Assembly: GCA_009841115.1 (NCBI GenBank)
Contig: VXML01000062.1
Span: 88,596 to 152,595, forward strand
DNA length: 64,000 nt
Source of the DNA: Gemmatimonadota bacterium
Lineage (GTDB): Bacteria; Latescibacterota; UBA2968; UBA8231
Direction of reading: 5' to 3'
Below the pieces are notes generated by a model. The model did not search any database, was not told where the DNA came from, and saw nothing but the letters and a program-made list of their open reading frames with translations. Of this stretch, positions 57,458 through 64,000 are shown piece after piece. The first letter of the stretch is position 1; each line of letters opens with the position of its first letter. The position numbers and the translations under genes are program-made.

Positions 57458-59278
57458 ATGTTGAGATTCGCCGTTATTGGATGCTTAGTGCTATGGAGCG
57501 GCCTCGCCGAGGCGGTTAAGTGGGATTTCGACGATGGGACGACACAAGGGTGGTCCGCCAAAAGAGCGTTTGAATGGGGTGGGCCAAATGAATTTTATCT
57601 GTTTCCAGGGGAGGTCGAAGACGGCGTGTGGAGGGTCGATGTCTCGCCCTCGGTAGTGGGGGAGTGGGAACCTGCTCCGAATGTGGCCTTGATTTCTTAT
57701 ATCATTGGCTACGATTCGCACCTGTTCGACCGGGTGCGAATCCGGTTCCGCACCGTACATGACCACCCTACGGTAGGGCACGTTAGGCTTGCTTGGACCA
57801 ACGAGCTCAACCTCGCGGCACCAGGACTCGATCCAGAGCCGCCAGAAAAGCGATTTTCGATCCCCTCCACAGACTTCGTTTACACAACCGAGTGGCAGGA
57901 AGTAGAGTTTACCCTCTCTGGCCAAGATGAGATCGTGTGGGCAGGGCTTTTACGGGATATTCGGCTGCATTTTAGCTTGGATCTAAACGAAGCGGAGGAG
58001 CTTCGGTTGGTGGATGAAGTGGTCGGGCATTTTGAGATCGACTGGATCGAGTTGACCGGTCCTGAAGAGCGCTCGCAGGGCGAATTAGCCCGGCCGCATG
58101 TAGAATATTTTCAGTTTGATGGTCCCGGTCTTTTTGCACCCCCGGTGTTCTATCCGATTGCACCGGGTTTAGGGCAGCCATTGGGGAGCGGCGTCTTGAC
58201 TGACTTAGATGGCGATGGCGACTTAGACCTTTTCTCTACTCATTATACCCGTTATGAGGGGGATCTCTTTCGGGGCTGGGTCATGGCCCTCAATGATGGT
58301 AGCGGGACCTTTGAAAGCGCGCGTATCGAGGATACCCAAGACGAGGGAGGATTTATGCATATACTCGCCCACGATGTGGATGGCGATGGCCAAGACGAGC
58401 TTGCGTTTTTTAGATGGAACGTAGACGAAATAGAGGTTTGGTCTATCGGGGCGGATCTCCAGGAAGAGGTACTCACTGTAAGTTCGGACGACCGCGAAGC
58501 GCTATGGGATTTGTACTACAGCAGGTTTGATTCTATGAGAGGGGATTTTGATGGCGATGGGCAACAGGAGATACCCGTGGAACTCCAACGCAACTCCTAT
58601 GAAGGAAATATGGGACTCGTTGTGAAAAGGCTTTCCGCAGAAGGGGGGCTATCCGGAGAGGTGCTGGAGGTACTGTATGATGAGCATTTGTTTCTGCGCT
58701 CATGGGTGGTGGTGCGCGATTTGAATGCCGATGGGGTAGATGATTGGGTGTTTGTCGGCGGCAACCGGGCATCGGGCTTTGGAGTGTTTGTCGAGTGGGG
58801 TGGGGGCTTAAGTCCGACCCAAGAAGAGGAGACGCATCGCCTGACTGGCGATGGGACCGGGGTGTTGCTCGGCGATGTCGATGACGATGGAGACCTAGAC
58901 TTGGTGGTGTTGGATTCGGCCCTGGGCGGCGTGCATGTGCTCAAGAATTCGGGAGGAGGGCAGCCGACGGCGGTGGTGACGGCGGGTGCTGTGCCGGCGC
59001 AGTATCGGCTGGGCGACAGCTATCCCAATCCGTTTAATCCGGCTGTGGTGATTCCCCTCGATTTGGCGACGGACGCGGCAGGAGTGTCGCTGACGGTGTA
59101 CGACGTGTTGGGTCAGCGGGTGCGGCAGTTGTGGCAGGGGGCACTACCGGCGGGTACGCATCGTTTTACGTGGGATGGCCGCGATGAGGTGGCTAGGGAT
59201 GTGGCCGCTGGGGTGTATCTCTATCGGGTCGAGGTGGATGGGCGTGTAGAAGCTAAGACGACGACGAAGCTGCCGTGA
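57458..59278 (+). CDS. Secreted FG-GAP/VCBS repeat protein with sorting-type C-terminal domain
   Basis: The 606-residue protein has a signal peptide (MLRFAVIGCLVLWSGLAEA). The N-terminal 200 residues look like a carbohydrate-binding beta sandwich (FDDGTTQGWSAKRAFEWGG, then RVRIRFRTVHD). Four calcium-type repeats follow: TDLDGDGDLDLF, HDVDGDGQDELAFF, GDFDGDGQQEIPVE and GDVDDDGDLDLVVLD. The C-terminal domain has SYPNPFNPAVVIPLDL, VYDVLGQRVRQLW and WDGRDEVARDVAAGVYLYRV, close to Por-secretion sorting domains. No secretion-system gene is in the window. It is probably anchored to or released from the cell surface. Confidence 0.85.
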   Translation: MLRFAVIGCLVLWSGLAEAVKWDFDDGTTQGWSAKRAFEWGGPNEFYLFPGEVEDGVWRVDVSPSVVGEWEPAPNVALISYIIGYDSHLFDRVRIRFRTVHDHPTVGHVRLAWTNELNLAAPGLDPEPPEKRFSIPSTDFVYTTEWQEVEFTLSGQDEIVWAGLLRDIRLHFSLDLNEAEELRLVDEVVGHFEIDWIELTGPEERSQGELARPHVEYFQFDGPGLFAPPVFYPIAPGLGQPLGSGVLTDLDGDGDLDLFSTHYTRYEGDLFRGWVMALNDGSGTFESARIEDTQDEGGFMHILAHDVDGDGQDELAFFRWNVDEIEVWSIGADLQEEVLTVSSDDREALWDLYYSRFDSMRGDFDGDGQQEIPVELQRNSYEGNMGLVVKRLSAEGGLSGEVLEVLYDEHLFLRSWVVVRDLNADGVDDWVFVGGNRASGFGVFVEWGGGLSPTQEEETHRLTGDGTGVLLGDVDDDGDLDLVVLDSALGGVHVLKNSGGGQPTAVVTAGAVPAQYRLGDSYPNPFNPAVVIPLDLATDAAGVSLTVYDVLGQRVRQLWQGALPAGTHRFTWDGRDEVARDVAAGVYLYRVEVDGRVEAKTTTKLP

Positions 59279-59340
59279 GGGAAAACGTGGGCCGATGAGA
59301 CGGCCGACCTCGGGTCGCATTTGACTTCGGGCAGAAGGTC

Positions 59341-59378
59341 AACCGCCGCTAACATCAATAAGTTAGCGGCGGTTTTAT
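59341..59378 (+). terminator. Rho-independent terminator between convergent genes
   Basis: A perfect 13-pair stem (AACCGCCGCTAAC, 59341-59353, with 59362-59374) has an eight-base loop and runs into TTTT. It ends the FG-GAP gene transcript and may also serve the convergent gene. Confidence 0.8.
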
Positions 59379-59380
59379 GT

Positions 59381-60361
59381 TCAGCGCGCTTCTCGTTCCA
59401 CTATGGCGCTGATGGCTTCGAGATCGAGATCACTGCCGTCTTGGGGATAGGTGTAGGGCAGGAGCCACCAATCCTCGGTGAAGGAGGCTTCGCCGCCGGG
59501 CGGTATGTCCTCGCGTGGGCCGATCGGCTCCAACTCGCACATCAGATCCTCGTAATACCATATTGAGATGGTCAGCCCGGCTAGTTCGCCATAGGGACGG
59601 TCGGGGTACACTGGATAGCGCTTGACCCACAGCAGGTCGTTGCGGTCGAGATAGGCAAACCACCCGGCTTGTGAGTCCATGCCGAGCTTGGGTCTGAGCG
59701 GCGTGGAGAGGACTTCGAGGAAGTTGTCGCGGATGCGGATATTGGGATCTTCAGGGCGGTAGTTGATGACCGGCCCGGGGCCGTACATGACATAGGAATC
59801 TGGGAAGCGGCTCGGCGTCAGGGGAATGATTACGATGCCGCCGCCCGTGCCAAAGGTGCGGCTCCAGTGGCCCCAGTGTTTTGCGCTGTCAGAGACGTTT
59901 TTGATGGTCTGGGTGACGCTCAAGTGGGTGGAGTCCTCGGCGAGTTGGAAGTCGCGGATGAGTTGGACGCCGGTAGGCTCGTCCTTTTTGCTGATCAAGC
60001 GGGCCGAGCGCGGGCCGGTGATTTGGCTTTCCCACTGCCCGAGCCAGAGGTCGGGATGAGCGGGGATGATCATTTCGGGGCCGATGTCGAGGCGGCCGCC
60101 GGTGGGACCGAAGCGAGGGTCGCCGTCCTCAAAGGTCGCGCCTTCTTGTGCGGGGTCGAGGTAGATGGCGTTGGGGCCTTTGCGCGAGTATTCGAGAACG
60201 CGGCCGGCCGATGAGGTGAGGACGACGCGGGTATGGGCGTTTTCGAGCAGGATGCAGTCTTCGTAGCCGAAGTAGGTGATGCGGTCGGTACCGGGCATGT
60301 TGGGATCGGCTCCAGCTTGGGTGGTGGCGAGGGTGAGAAGTAGAAGCGTTAGTCGGCGCAT
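59381..60361 (-). CDS. Secreted DUF4380-like protein
   Basis: The 326-residue protein has a signal peptide (MRRLTLLLLTLATTQAGA). The mature part has a galactose-mutarotase-like beta sandwich: NAHTRVVLTSSAGRVLEYS, GGRLDIGPEMIIPAHPDLWL and FTEDWWLLPYTYPQDG, which fits the DUF4380 family. The function is not known; the fold usually binds sugars. The next gene on the strand is AcuI-like, 12 bases upstream. Confidence 0.75.
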   Translation of the reverse strand: MRRLTLLLLTLATTQAGADPNMPGTDRITYFGYEDCILLENAHTRVVLTSSAGRVLEYSRKGPNAIYLDPAQEGATFEDGDPRFGPTGGRLDIGPEMIIPAHPDLWLGQWESQITGPRSARLISKKDEPTGVQLIRDFQLAEDSTHLSVTQTIKNVSDSAKHWGHWSRTFGTGGGIVIIPLTPSRFPDSYVMYGPGPVINYRPEDPNIRIRDNFLEVLSTPLRPKLGMDSQAGWFAYLDRNDLLWVKRYPVYPDRPYGELAGLTISIWYYEDLMCELEPIGPREDIPPGGEASFTEDWWLLPYTYPQDGSDLDLEAISAIVEREAR

Positions 60362-60373
60362 AGTGTGTTTTCC

Positions 60374-61348
60374 TTATTGGTTGGGATTGACGATGACGCG
60401 GCCCTGCACTTTGCCTGCTAAGATGTCCTTGCCGAGGCGGGGGACGTCGGCTAAACCGACCTCAGTGCAGATGAGATCTAATTTTTCCAAGGGGAGTGCG
60501 GTGGCTAGGCGGGCCCAAGCGGCAGCGCGGCGCTCGGCTGGGTAGAAGACCGAGTCGATGCCGAGGATGTTGACGCTGCGCAGCAAGAAGGGGATGACGG
60601 TGGTTGTGAGTTGGGCACCGCTGGCTAAGCCGACCGAGGCGACGGAAGCTCCGTAGTTCATCTGGGCCAAGACGCGGGCCAAGGTGGTGCCGCCGACCGA
60701 GTCGATGCAAGCGGCCCAGCGCGCACTTTCCAAAGGTTTGTTGGATGGCTCGGCGAGATCCTGACGCGGGATGATGGTTTGGGCACCGAGGTCTTTTAGA
60801 TAGGGTTCAAGTTCGGGGCGGCCGGTGGATGCGGCGACTTGGTAGCCAAGTGCGGCGAGTAGTAAAACGGAGAGAGAACCAACGCCGCCGGCTGCTCCGG
60901 TGATGAGGACTTCGCCTTTGTCGGGCGTGAGGCCGTGGGCTTCGAGGGCTTCTAAGGAGATGGCTGCGGTCAGGCCCGCGGCACCCAAGCCCATGGCGGT
61001 GCGCAGTGTGAGGTCGGTGGGTAGGGGCACGAGCCAGTCGGCTTTGAGTCGCGCCTTTTGCGCGTACCCGCCCCAGTGGATTTCGCCGACGCGCCAGCCC
61101 GTGCATATAACTTGGTCGCCGGGTTGGAACTGGTCGCTCTGGCTGTGGACGACAGTGCCGGCGAGGTCAAGGCCGGGGACGTGGGGATAGGTTTTGACCA
61201 AGCCGCCTATGCCGTTGAGGATCATTCCGTCTTTGTAGTTGAGCGAGGAATACGCAACGGCGATTTCTACGTCGCAGGCGGGCAGGCGGCTTTCGTCGAG
61301 TTCTTCGATGAGGGCAGAGTGCTCATGTAGGATGAGTGCTTTGAACAT
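60374..61348 (-). CDS. acuI: Acrylyl-CoA reductase-type MDR oxidoreductase (YhdH/AcuI family)
   Basis: The 324-residue zinc-free medium-chain reductase begins MFKALILHEHSALIEELDES. Family hallmarks are YSSLNYKDGMILNGIGGL, YPHVPGLDLAGTVVHS, the cofactor loop VLITGAAGGVGSLSVLLLA and the C-terminal GIDSVFYPAERRAAAWARL. AcuI reduces acryloyl-CoA to propionyl-CoA with NADPH, a step in dimethylsulfoniopropionate and 3-hydroxypropionate use, and protects against acryloyl-CoA toxicity. No other genes of those routes are in the window. Confidence 0.9.
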   Translation of the reverse strand: MFKALILHEHSALIEELDESRLPACDVEIAVAYSSLNYKDGMILNGIGGLVKTYPHVPGLDLAGTVVHSQSDQFQPGDQVICTGWRVGEIHWGGYAQKARLKADWLVPLPTDLTLRTAMGLGAAGLTAAISLEALEAHGLTPDKGEVLITGAAGGVGSLSVLLLAALGYQVAASTGRPELEPYLKDLGAQTIIPRQDLAEPSNKPLESARWAACIDSVGGTTLARVLAQMNYGASVASVGLASGAQLTTTVIPFLLRSVNILGIDSVFYPAERRAAAWARLATALPLEKLDLICTEVGLADVPRLGKDILAGKVQGRVIVNPNQ

Positions 61349-61463
61349 AGCCTTTATAAAATCGAAAGAGGAAACTGAAGCAGGGAAACAGCCCGACAGA
61401 CGATCTGCCGAGGGATTATGGTATTATCTCAGTTTAAAATCCGCAAACTAAACCGCATTGGCC

Positions 61464-61934
61464 TTAAAATCCCCTGATTAACCTCTGATCGAAATCGAAT
61501 TCAGTGGAGCGGCCAATGCGTATTTGCGCGAAGTCGGGATGCTGTGGATTTAAGAGGAAGTTGTGTTCCTGCGGAACGACGGCGCTGGGAACGACGAGCA
61601 CTGCTGATTCGCGAGCGGCGGCCCACATAGAGCCCATATCTTGGACATTCGGTGGCACTGGATCAGACGACCAATTATCGGGCAAGGCGTCCAATGCTAG
61701 GACCTTGCACAGGCTGTCGTCAAATTCGACCGGAATGCTCAGATACCGATCAAGGGTTGCGGCGGAGTCGAGGTTGACGAGGATCTCGAGCATGGCTAAC
61801 GACAGCGATTCCGAGGTATAGATGATAGGGGTGCCCCGGCGATTCCAGCGTCCTCCGAAAAGACGCGCTCCTTCTCCTTCAAAGGCCCGATCCGCGAAGC
61901 GCATCTGGACGATGCGCCAAGCCCGGATGATCAC
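61464..61934 (-). CDS. RES-domain toxin (NAD+-degrading)
   Basis: The 156-residue protein has the full RES pattern: RAWRIVQ at the start, GARLFGGRWNRRGTPIIYTS with the conserved Arg, ESLSLAMLEILVNLDS with the Glu, and VVPSAVVPQEHNFLLNPQHP with the Ser. RES toxins fold like ADP-ribosyltransferases and remove NAD+. Its ATG overlaps the stop of the Xre/MbcA-type antitoxin gene (ATGA). Length is normal for the family. Confidence 0.93.
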   Translation of the reverse strand: MIIRAWRIVQMRFADRAFEGEGARLFGGRWNRRGTPIIYTSESLSLAMLEILVNLDSAATLDRYLSIPVEFDDSLCKVLALDALPDNWSSDPVPPNVQDMGSMWAAARESAVLVVPSAVVPQEHNFLLNPQHPDFAQIRIGRSTEFDFDQRLIRGF

Positions 61935-62446
61935 GAAAATACGCCGTACTCAAGGCGGCCAAGGAGGTTTTCGACCTCGCGGGCACCTGGCTCGGTGTCG
62001 GCGTATTGCAATGGTGTCTTCATGCCGAGGGCCTTCTTGGGCTCTTTGAACCACGCCCTCGCCCGCTCTTGGTCGCCCAAGACTTCAATCGCTCGGTCGT
62101 ATAGTACGGCAATGCGGAATAAGCGCTCGGATTCATCGGTTTGGAGGCGGCCTTCTTTGCGGCGGCGATTGAGCGTCCGAACCGCGATATTGGCCGCGCT
62201 GGCCAACGTCTTGGCCGGTACGGCCATGGCACCTTGAAGGTCGTCAAAAGCGGTCATCGGCAGCCCGCGCTTGAGCTGGCGGATCAGAGTTCCGGTATCT
62301 TTGAACGATAGTCCCGCAGAGGACCCATAAGAAGGGCCGCTGGGGGCATCCGCGCTGATGGTCGAAGCGGCCAAGGGCTTCGCGCCTTCGGAGGCCCAAA
62401 CATAGGTACCTATGGGTTTATTTTTTTTCTTTGACGATGGAGACAT
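61931..62446 (-). CDS. Xre/MbcA/ParS-type antitoxin of the RES toxin
   Basis: The ATG at 62446 gives 171 residues; an upstream in-frame TTG (62527) lies inside the promoter and is rejected. After a variable Ser/Lys-rich start, residues 70-115 form the Xre-like helix-turn-helix (SAANIAVRTLNRRRKEGRL), and the C-terminal DUF2384 toxin-binding region follows: FRIAVLYDRAIEVLGDQERA, RAWFKEPKKALGMKTPLQYA and EVENLLGRLEYGVFS. It neutralises the RES toxin and most likely represses its own promoter. Confidence 0.92.
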   Translation of the reverse strand: MSPSSKKKNKPIGTYVWASEGAKPLAASTISADAPSGPSYGSSAGLSFKDTGTLIRQLKRGLPMTAFDDLQGAMAVPAKTLASAANIAVRTLNRRRKEGRLQTDESERLFRIAVLYDRAIEVLGDQERARAWFKEPKKALGMKTPLQYADTEPGAREVENLLGRLEYGVFS

Positions 62447-62491
62447 GGTGGGGGCGCATCCTCCTTTCCGCGAAGGAATTGAGGCTATATT

Positions 62492-62527
62492 GCCATATAA
62501 AATAGGCCATATGGCGTTATTGGACAA
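62492..62527 (-). promoter_or_regulatory. Promoter and operator of the RES-Xre pair
   Basis: On the minus strand TTGTCC (62522-62527), 17 bases, then TATTTT (62499-62504). The palindrome GCCATATGGC (62506-62515) lies inside the spacer, and a further GCCATAT half repeat is at 62492-62498, just past the -10 box. This is where an autorepressing antitoxin would bind. Confidence 0.65.
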
Positions 62528-62609
62528 TCCGCTAGCGGCGGTTCTCTTACGATTTTAGCAATGTTGGCACAGGGCTAAGTGGGCGTCTGTGGTAGGGCCA
62601 GAGTGCTAT

Positions 62610-64000
62610 CTAAAGGTTTTCCTCTAACCAGAGGAAGAACAGATCCTGCGCCTCGGCGATATTGTCGAGCAATGCAAAGCCGTGGTCGGCTGAGCCTGGA
62701 AAAATGTGCAGTTCCTTTGGCTCGGCCGTCCGCGCCTCTAGGCTGCGAGCGAAATCGACATAGCTGAGCGTGACGTTCCCGCTCACAATTTGGTCCTGAT
62801 CTCCCACCATAAAGAGTATGGATCGCGGGGCAAACGGTTCGAAGCTGGCCCCGATGACCAACGGCTCTAGAGAAGAGGCTACCCACAGCCCGGGCGAGAG
62901 TAAAACGCTGGTTTTTATCAGCTCGGGGAAAATGCCCGAACTCACGTAGGCTACATTTCCCCCCAAGCCACTACCCACTACTGCGATACGGCTGACATCG
63001 ATCTCAGACTGGCTCTGCAGCCAGATCAGCGCGGCGTGGACATCGCGATAGCTCAGTTCCAGATCTATCAATTCCAAGACCTGTCGGTTATCAGGCAGCC
63101 GGGTTTCGCCGTGACCGCGCATGTCGATGGCTAAGACGGCGTAGCCGCGCTCTATCAAGGCCATGTACGTGCCGGTCAAGGCCATGTACGTGCCGGTGTG
63201 GTTCAACCAGTCGGATTTGCTCCCCCCCAGATCGTGTAGGAGGATCACCACCGGCAACGATTCACCAGTCTGCACCATGCCAAAAATCGCGCTCACCTCG
63301 ACGCCGTCGTTGGATGGGAAGCTAACGGTGGAAATGGGATCCGACCCGTCGGGCAGACAGAGGGCTAGCCATAGATTGTTTAAGTCATTGACCGATACAT
63401 CTTGCAACGCTGAGGGGATGCACCCCGTCAACTGATTTTCGGCGAGGCTCAAGTATTCCAGGTTTTTGAGTTGCCCCAATGTTTCGGGTATTGGCCCCGT
63501 CAACTGGTTTTCGGCGAGAGCTAGGGTATGCAGGCTATCGAGCTGTCCTAGTGCTTCGGGTATCGGCCCCGTCAACTGGTTGACGGCAAGGGCCAAGTAT
63601 TTCAGGTTGTTGAGTTGTCCCAATGCTTCGGGTATTGGCCCCGTCAACTGGTTGGTGTGGAGCCACAGGGTATGCAAGCTTTTGAGTTGTCCCAATGTTT
63701 CGGGTATCGGTCCCGTCAACCGGTTTTCGGCGAGGCTCAGGGATTGTAAGCTTTTGAGTTGTCCCAATGTTTCGGGTATTGGCCCCGTCAAATCGTTGTC
63801 GTTGAGGGCCAGTGTATGCAAGCTTTTGAGTTGTCCCAATGCTTCGGGTATTGGCCCCGTCAACCGGTTGATGCTGAGGGCCAAGTATTCTAGGTTGTTG
63901 AGTTGTCCCAATGCTTCGGGTATTGGCCCCGTCAACTGGTTGGTATGGAGCCACAGGGTATGCAAGCTTTTGAGTTGTCCCAATGTTTCGGGTATCGGCC
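62610..64000 (-). CDS. Leucine-rich-repeat protein fused to an alpha/beta hydrolase (5' end beyond the window)
   Basis: The frame is open to the right edge; the apparent start at 63983 is only a TTG inside a repeat. The visible 460 or so residues begin with eight 24-residue repeats of the type LGQLKSLHTLALxxNxLTGPIPEx. After a short linker (SALQDVSVNDLNNLWLALC) comes a dienelactone hydrolase/peptidase S9-like domain: PVVILLHDLGGSKSDW, VLAIDMRGHGETRLPDN, the nucleophile Ser in IAVVGSGLGGNVAYVSS, Asp in FMVGDQDQIVSG and His in FPGSADHGFALLD. The repeats resemble plant-type LRRs. Whether a signal peptide exists cannot be seen. Confidence 0.88.
   Translation of the reverse strand, partial: PIPETLGQLKSLHTLWLHTNQLTGPIPEALGQLNNLEYLALSINRLTGPIPEALGQLKSLHTLALNDNDLTGPIPETLGQLKSLQSLSLAENRLTGPIPETLGQLKSLHTLWLHTNQLTGPIPEALGQLNNLKYLALAVNQLTGPIPEALGQLDSLHTLALAENQLTGPIPETLGQLKNLEYLSLAENQLTGCIPSALQDVSVNDLNNLWLALCLPDGSDPISTVSFPSNDGVEVSAIFGMVQTGESLPVVILLHDLGGSKSDWLNHTGTYMALTGTYMALIERGYAVLAIDMRGHGETRLPDNRQVLELIDLELSYRDVHAALIWLQSQSEIDVSRIAVVGSGLGGNVAYVSSGIFPELIKTSVLLSPGLWVASSLEPLVIGASFEPFAPRSILFMVGDQDQIVSGNVTLSYVDFARSLEARTAEPKELHIFPGSADHGFALLDNIAEAQDLFFLWLEENL
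63155..63196. repeat. Exact 21-base tandem duplication inside the hydrolase domain
   Basis: Two identical units (63155-63175, 63176-63196) add one extra copy of the seven residues TGTYMAL ahead of the strand IERGYAVLAID. The reading frame is kept. Confidence 0.85.
63408..64000. repeat. Array of 72-base leucine-rich repeats
   Basis: Eight 72-base units plus a partial ninth encode the leucine-rich repeats and continue past the window. Repeats 1-2 and 5-6 are nearly identical (both HTLWLHTNQLTGPIPEA then NNL-YLAL), which shows that a four-unit, 288-base block was duplicated. Confidence 0.9.

Noticed and set aside
63408..64000. Regular tandem repeats as a possible CRISPR array
   Set aside because: Units are contiguous 72-base coding repeats without spacers and encode leucine-rich repeats.

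Overview
The window is dense, GC-rich bacterial DNA (roughly 60% G+C by eye) with about 48 supportable protein genes and no rRNA, tRNA, CRISPR array or intact insertion sequence that I could find. The content suggests an uncultured, probably marine bacterium of the Latescibacterota/Poribacteria type. The signs are four Gfo/Idh/MocA oxidoreductases, phytanoyl-CoA dioxygenase, sulfatase-like enzymes, a DapA-like aldolase beside an enolase-superfamily enzyme, and several large secreted proteins ending in a FlgD-like Ig domain. This placement is inferred from family content only. No marker gene is present.

Layout. 1-3 kb: an OFA-type transporter (cut by the left edge), a membrane sensor without an output domain and a Tat-exported solute-binding protein. 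3-9.4 kb: a beta-propeller protein, an operon of phosphodiesterase, 2-hydroxyacid dehydrogenase and metallo-beta-lactamase-fold hydrolase, a small membrane protein, a cupin (with a decayed copy of its 3' end nearby) and a GNAT acetyltransferase. 9.4-12 kb: an AT-richer AAA/DUF234 ATPase divergent from an oxidoreductase. 12-16.2 kb: a tightly overlapping envelope-lipid operon (CDP-alcohol phosphatidyltransferase, LPG-synthase-like membrane protein, DUF3047, glycosyltransferase). 16.3-24.1 kb: two secreted FlgD-tailed paralogues, an oxidoreductase, a TolB/CARDB lipoprotein and a membrane protein. 24.2-27.6 kb: the ATP-grasp / alpha-E / transglutaminase operon. 27.7-34.4 kb: a divergent cluster whose enzymes together spell a non-phosphorylating deoxysugar (L-fucose-like) or sugar-acid pathway plus an oligogalacturonate lyase-like propeller. 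34.6-37.6 kb: a small coiled-coil membrane protein, class IV aminotransferase, phytanoyl-CoA dioxygenase and an orphan cytochrome oxidase subunit III. 37.7-45.3 kb: a TonB-dependent receptor facing a secreted discoidin/FlgD protein and a secreted sugar-dehydrogenase-like protein. 45.4-51.9 kb: hydrolase, oxidoreductase, YdjM-like membrane protein, then a cassette of 2OG-Fe(II)-like oxygenase and two aminotransferases. 51.9-57.3 kb: a HEPN (ApeA-like) protein, SDR epimerase, sulfatase-like enzyme with Thr at the nucleophile position, a small unknown and an alpha/beta hydrolase. 57.4-61.3 kb: a secreted FG-GAP/FlgD protein, a DUF4380-like protein and an AcuI/YhdH reductase. 61.4-64 kb: a RES-Xre toxin-antitoxin pair and a leucine-rich-repeat/hydrolase fusion that runs off the right edge.

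How it may work together. The TonB receptor, secreted FlgD-tailed proteins, oligogalacturonate lyase-like protein and sugar-acid enzymes fit capture and oxidation of polysaccharide-derived sugars. The HEPN protein and RES-Xre pair are defence or stress candidates. Housekeeping-like promoters can be read at several sites, best at 10855-10883 and 45296-45324. Genome-specific palindromes sit between convergent genes. Most long open frames not listed here are antisense or frame-shifted shadows of these genes.
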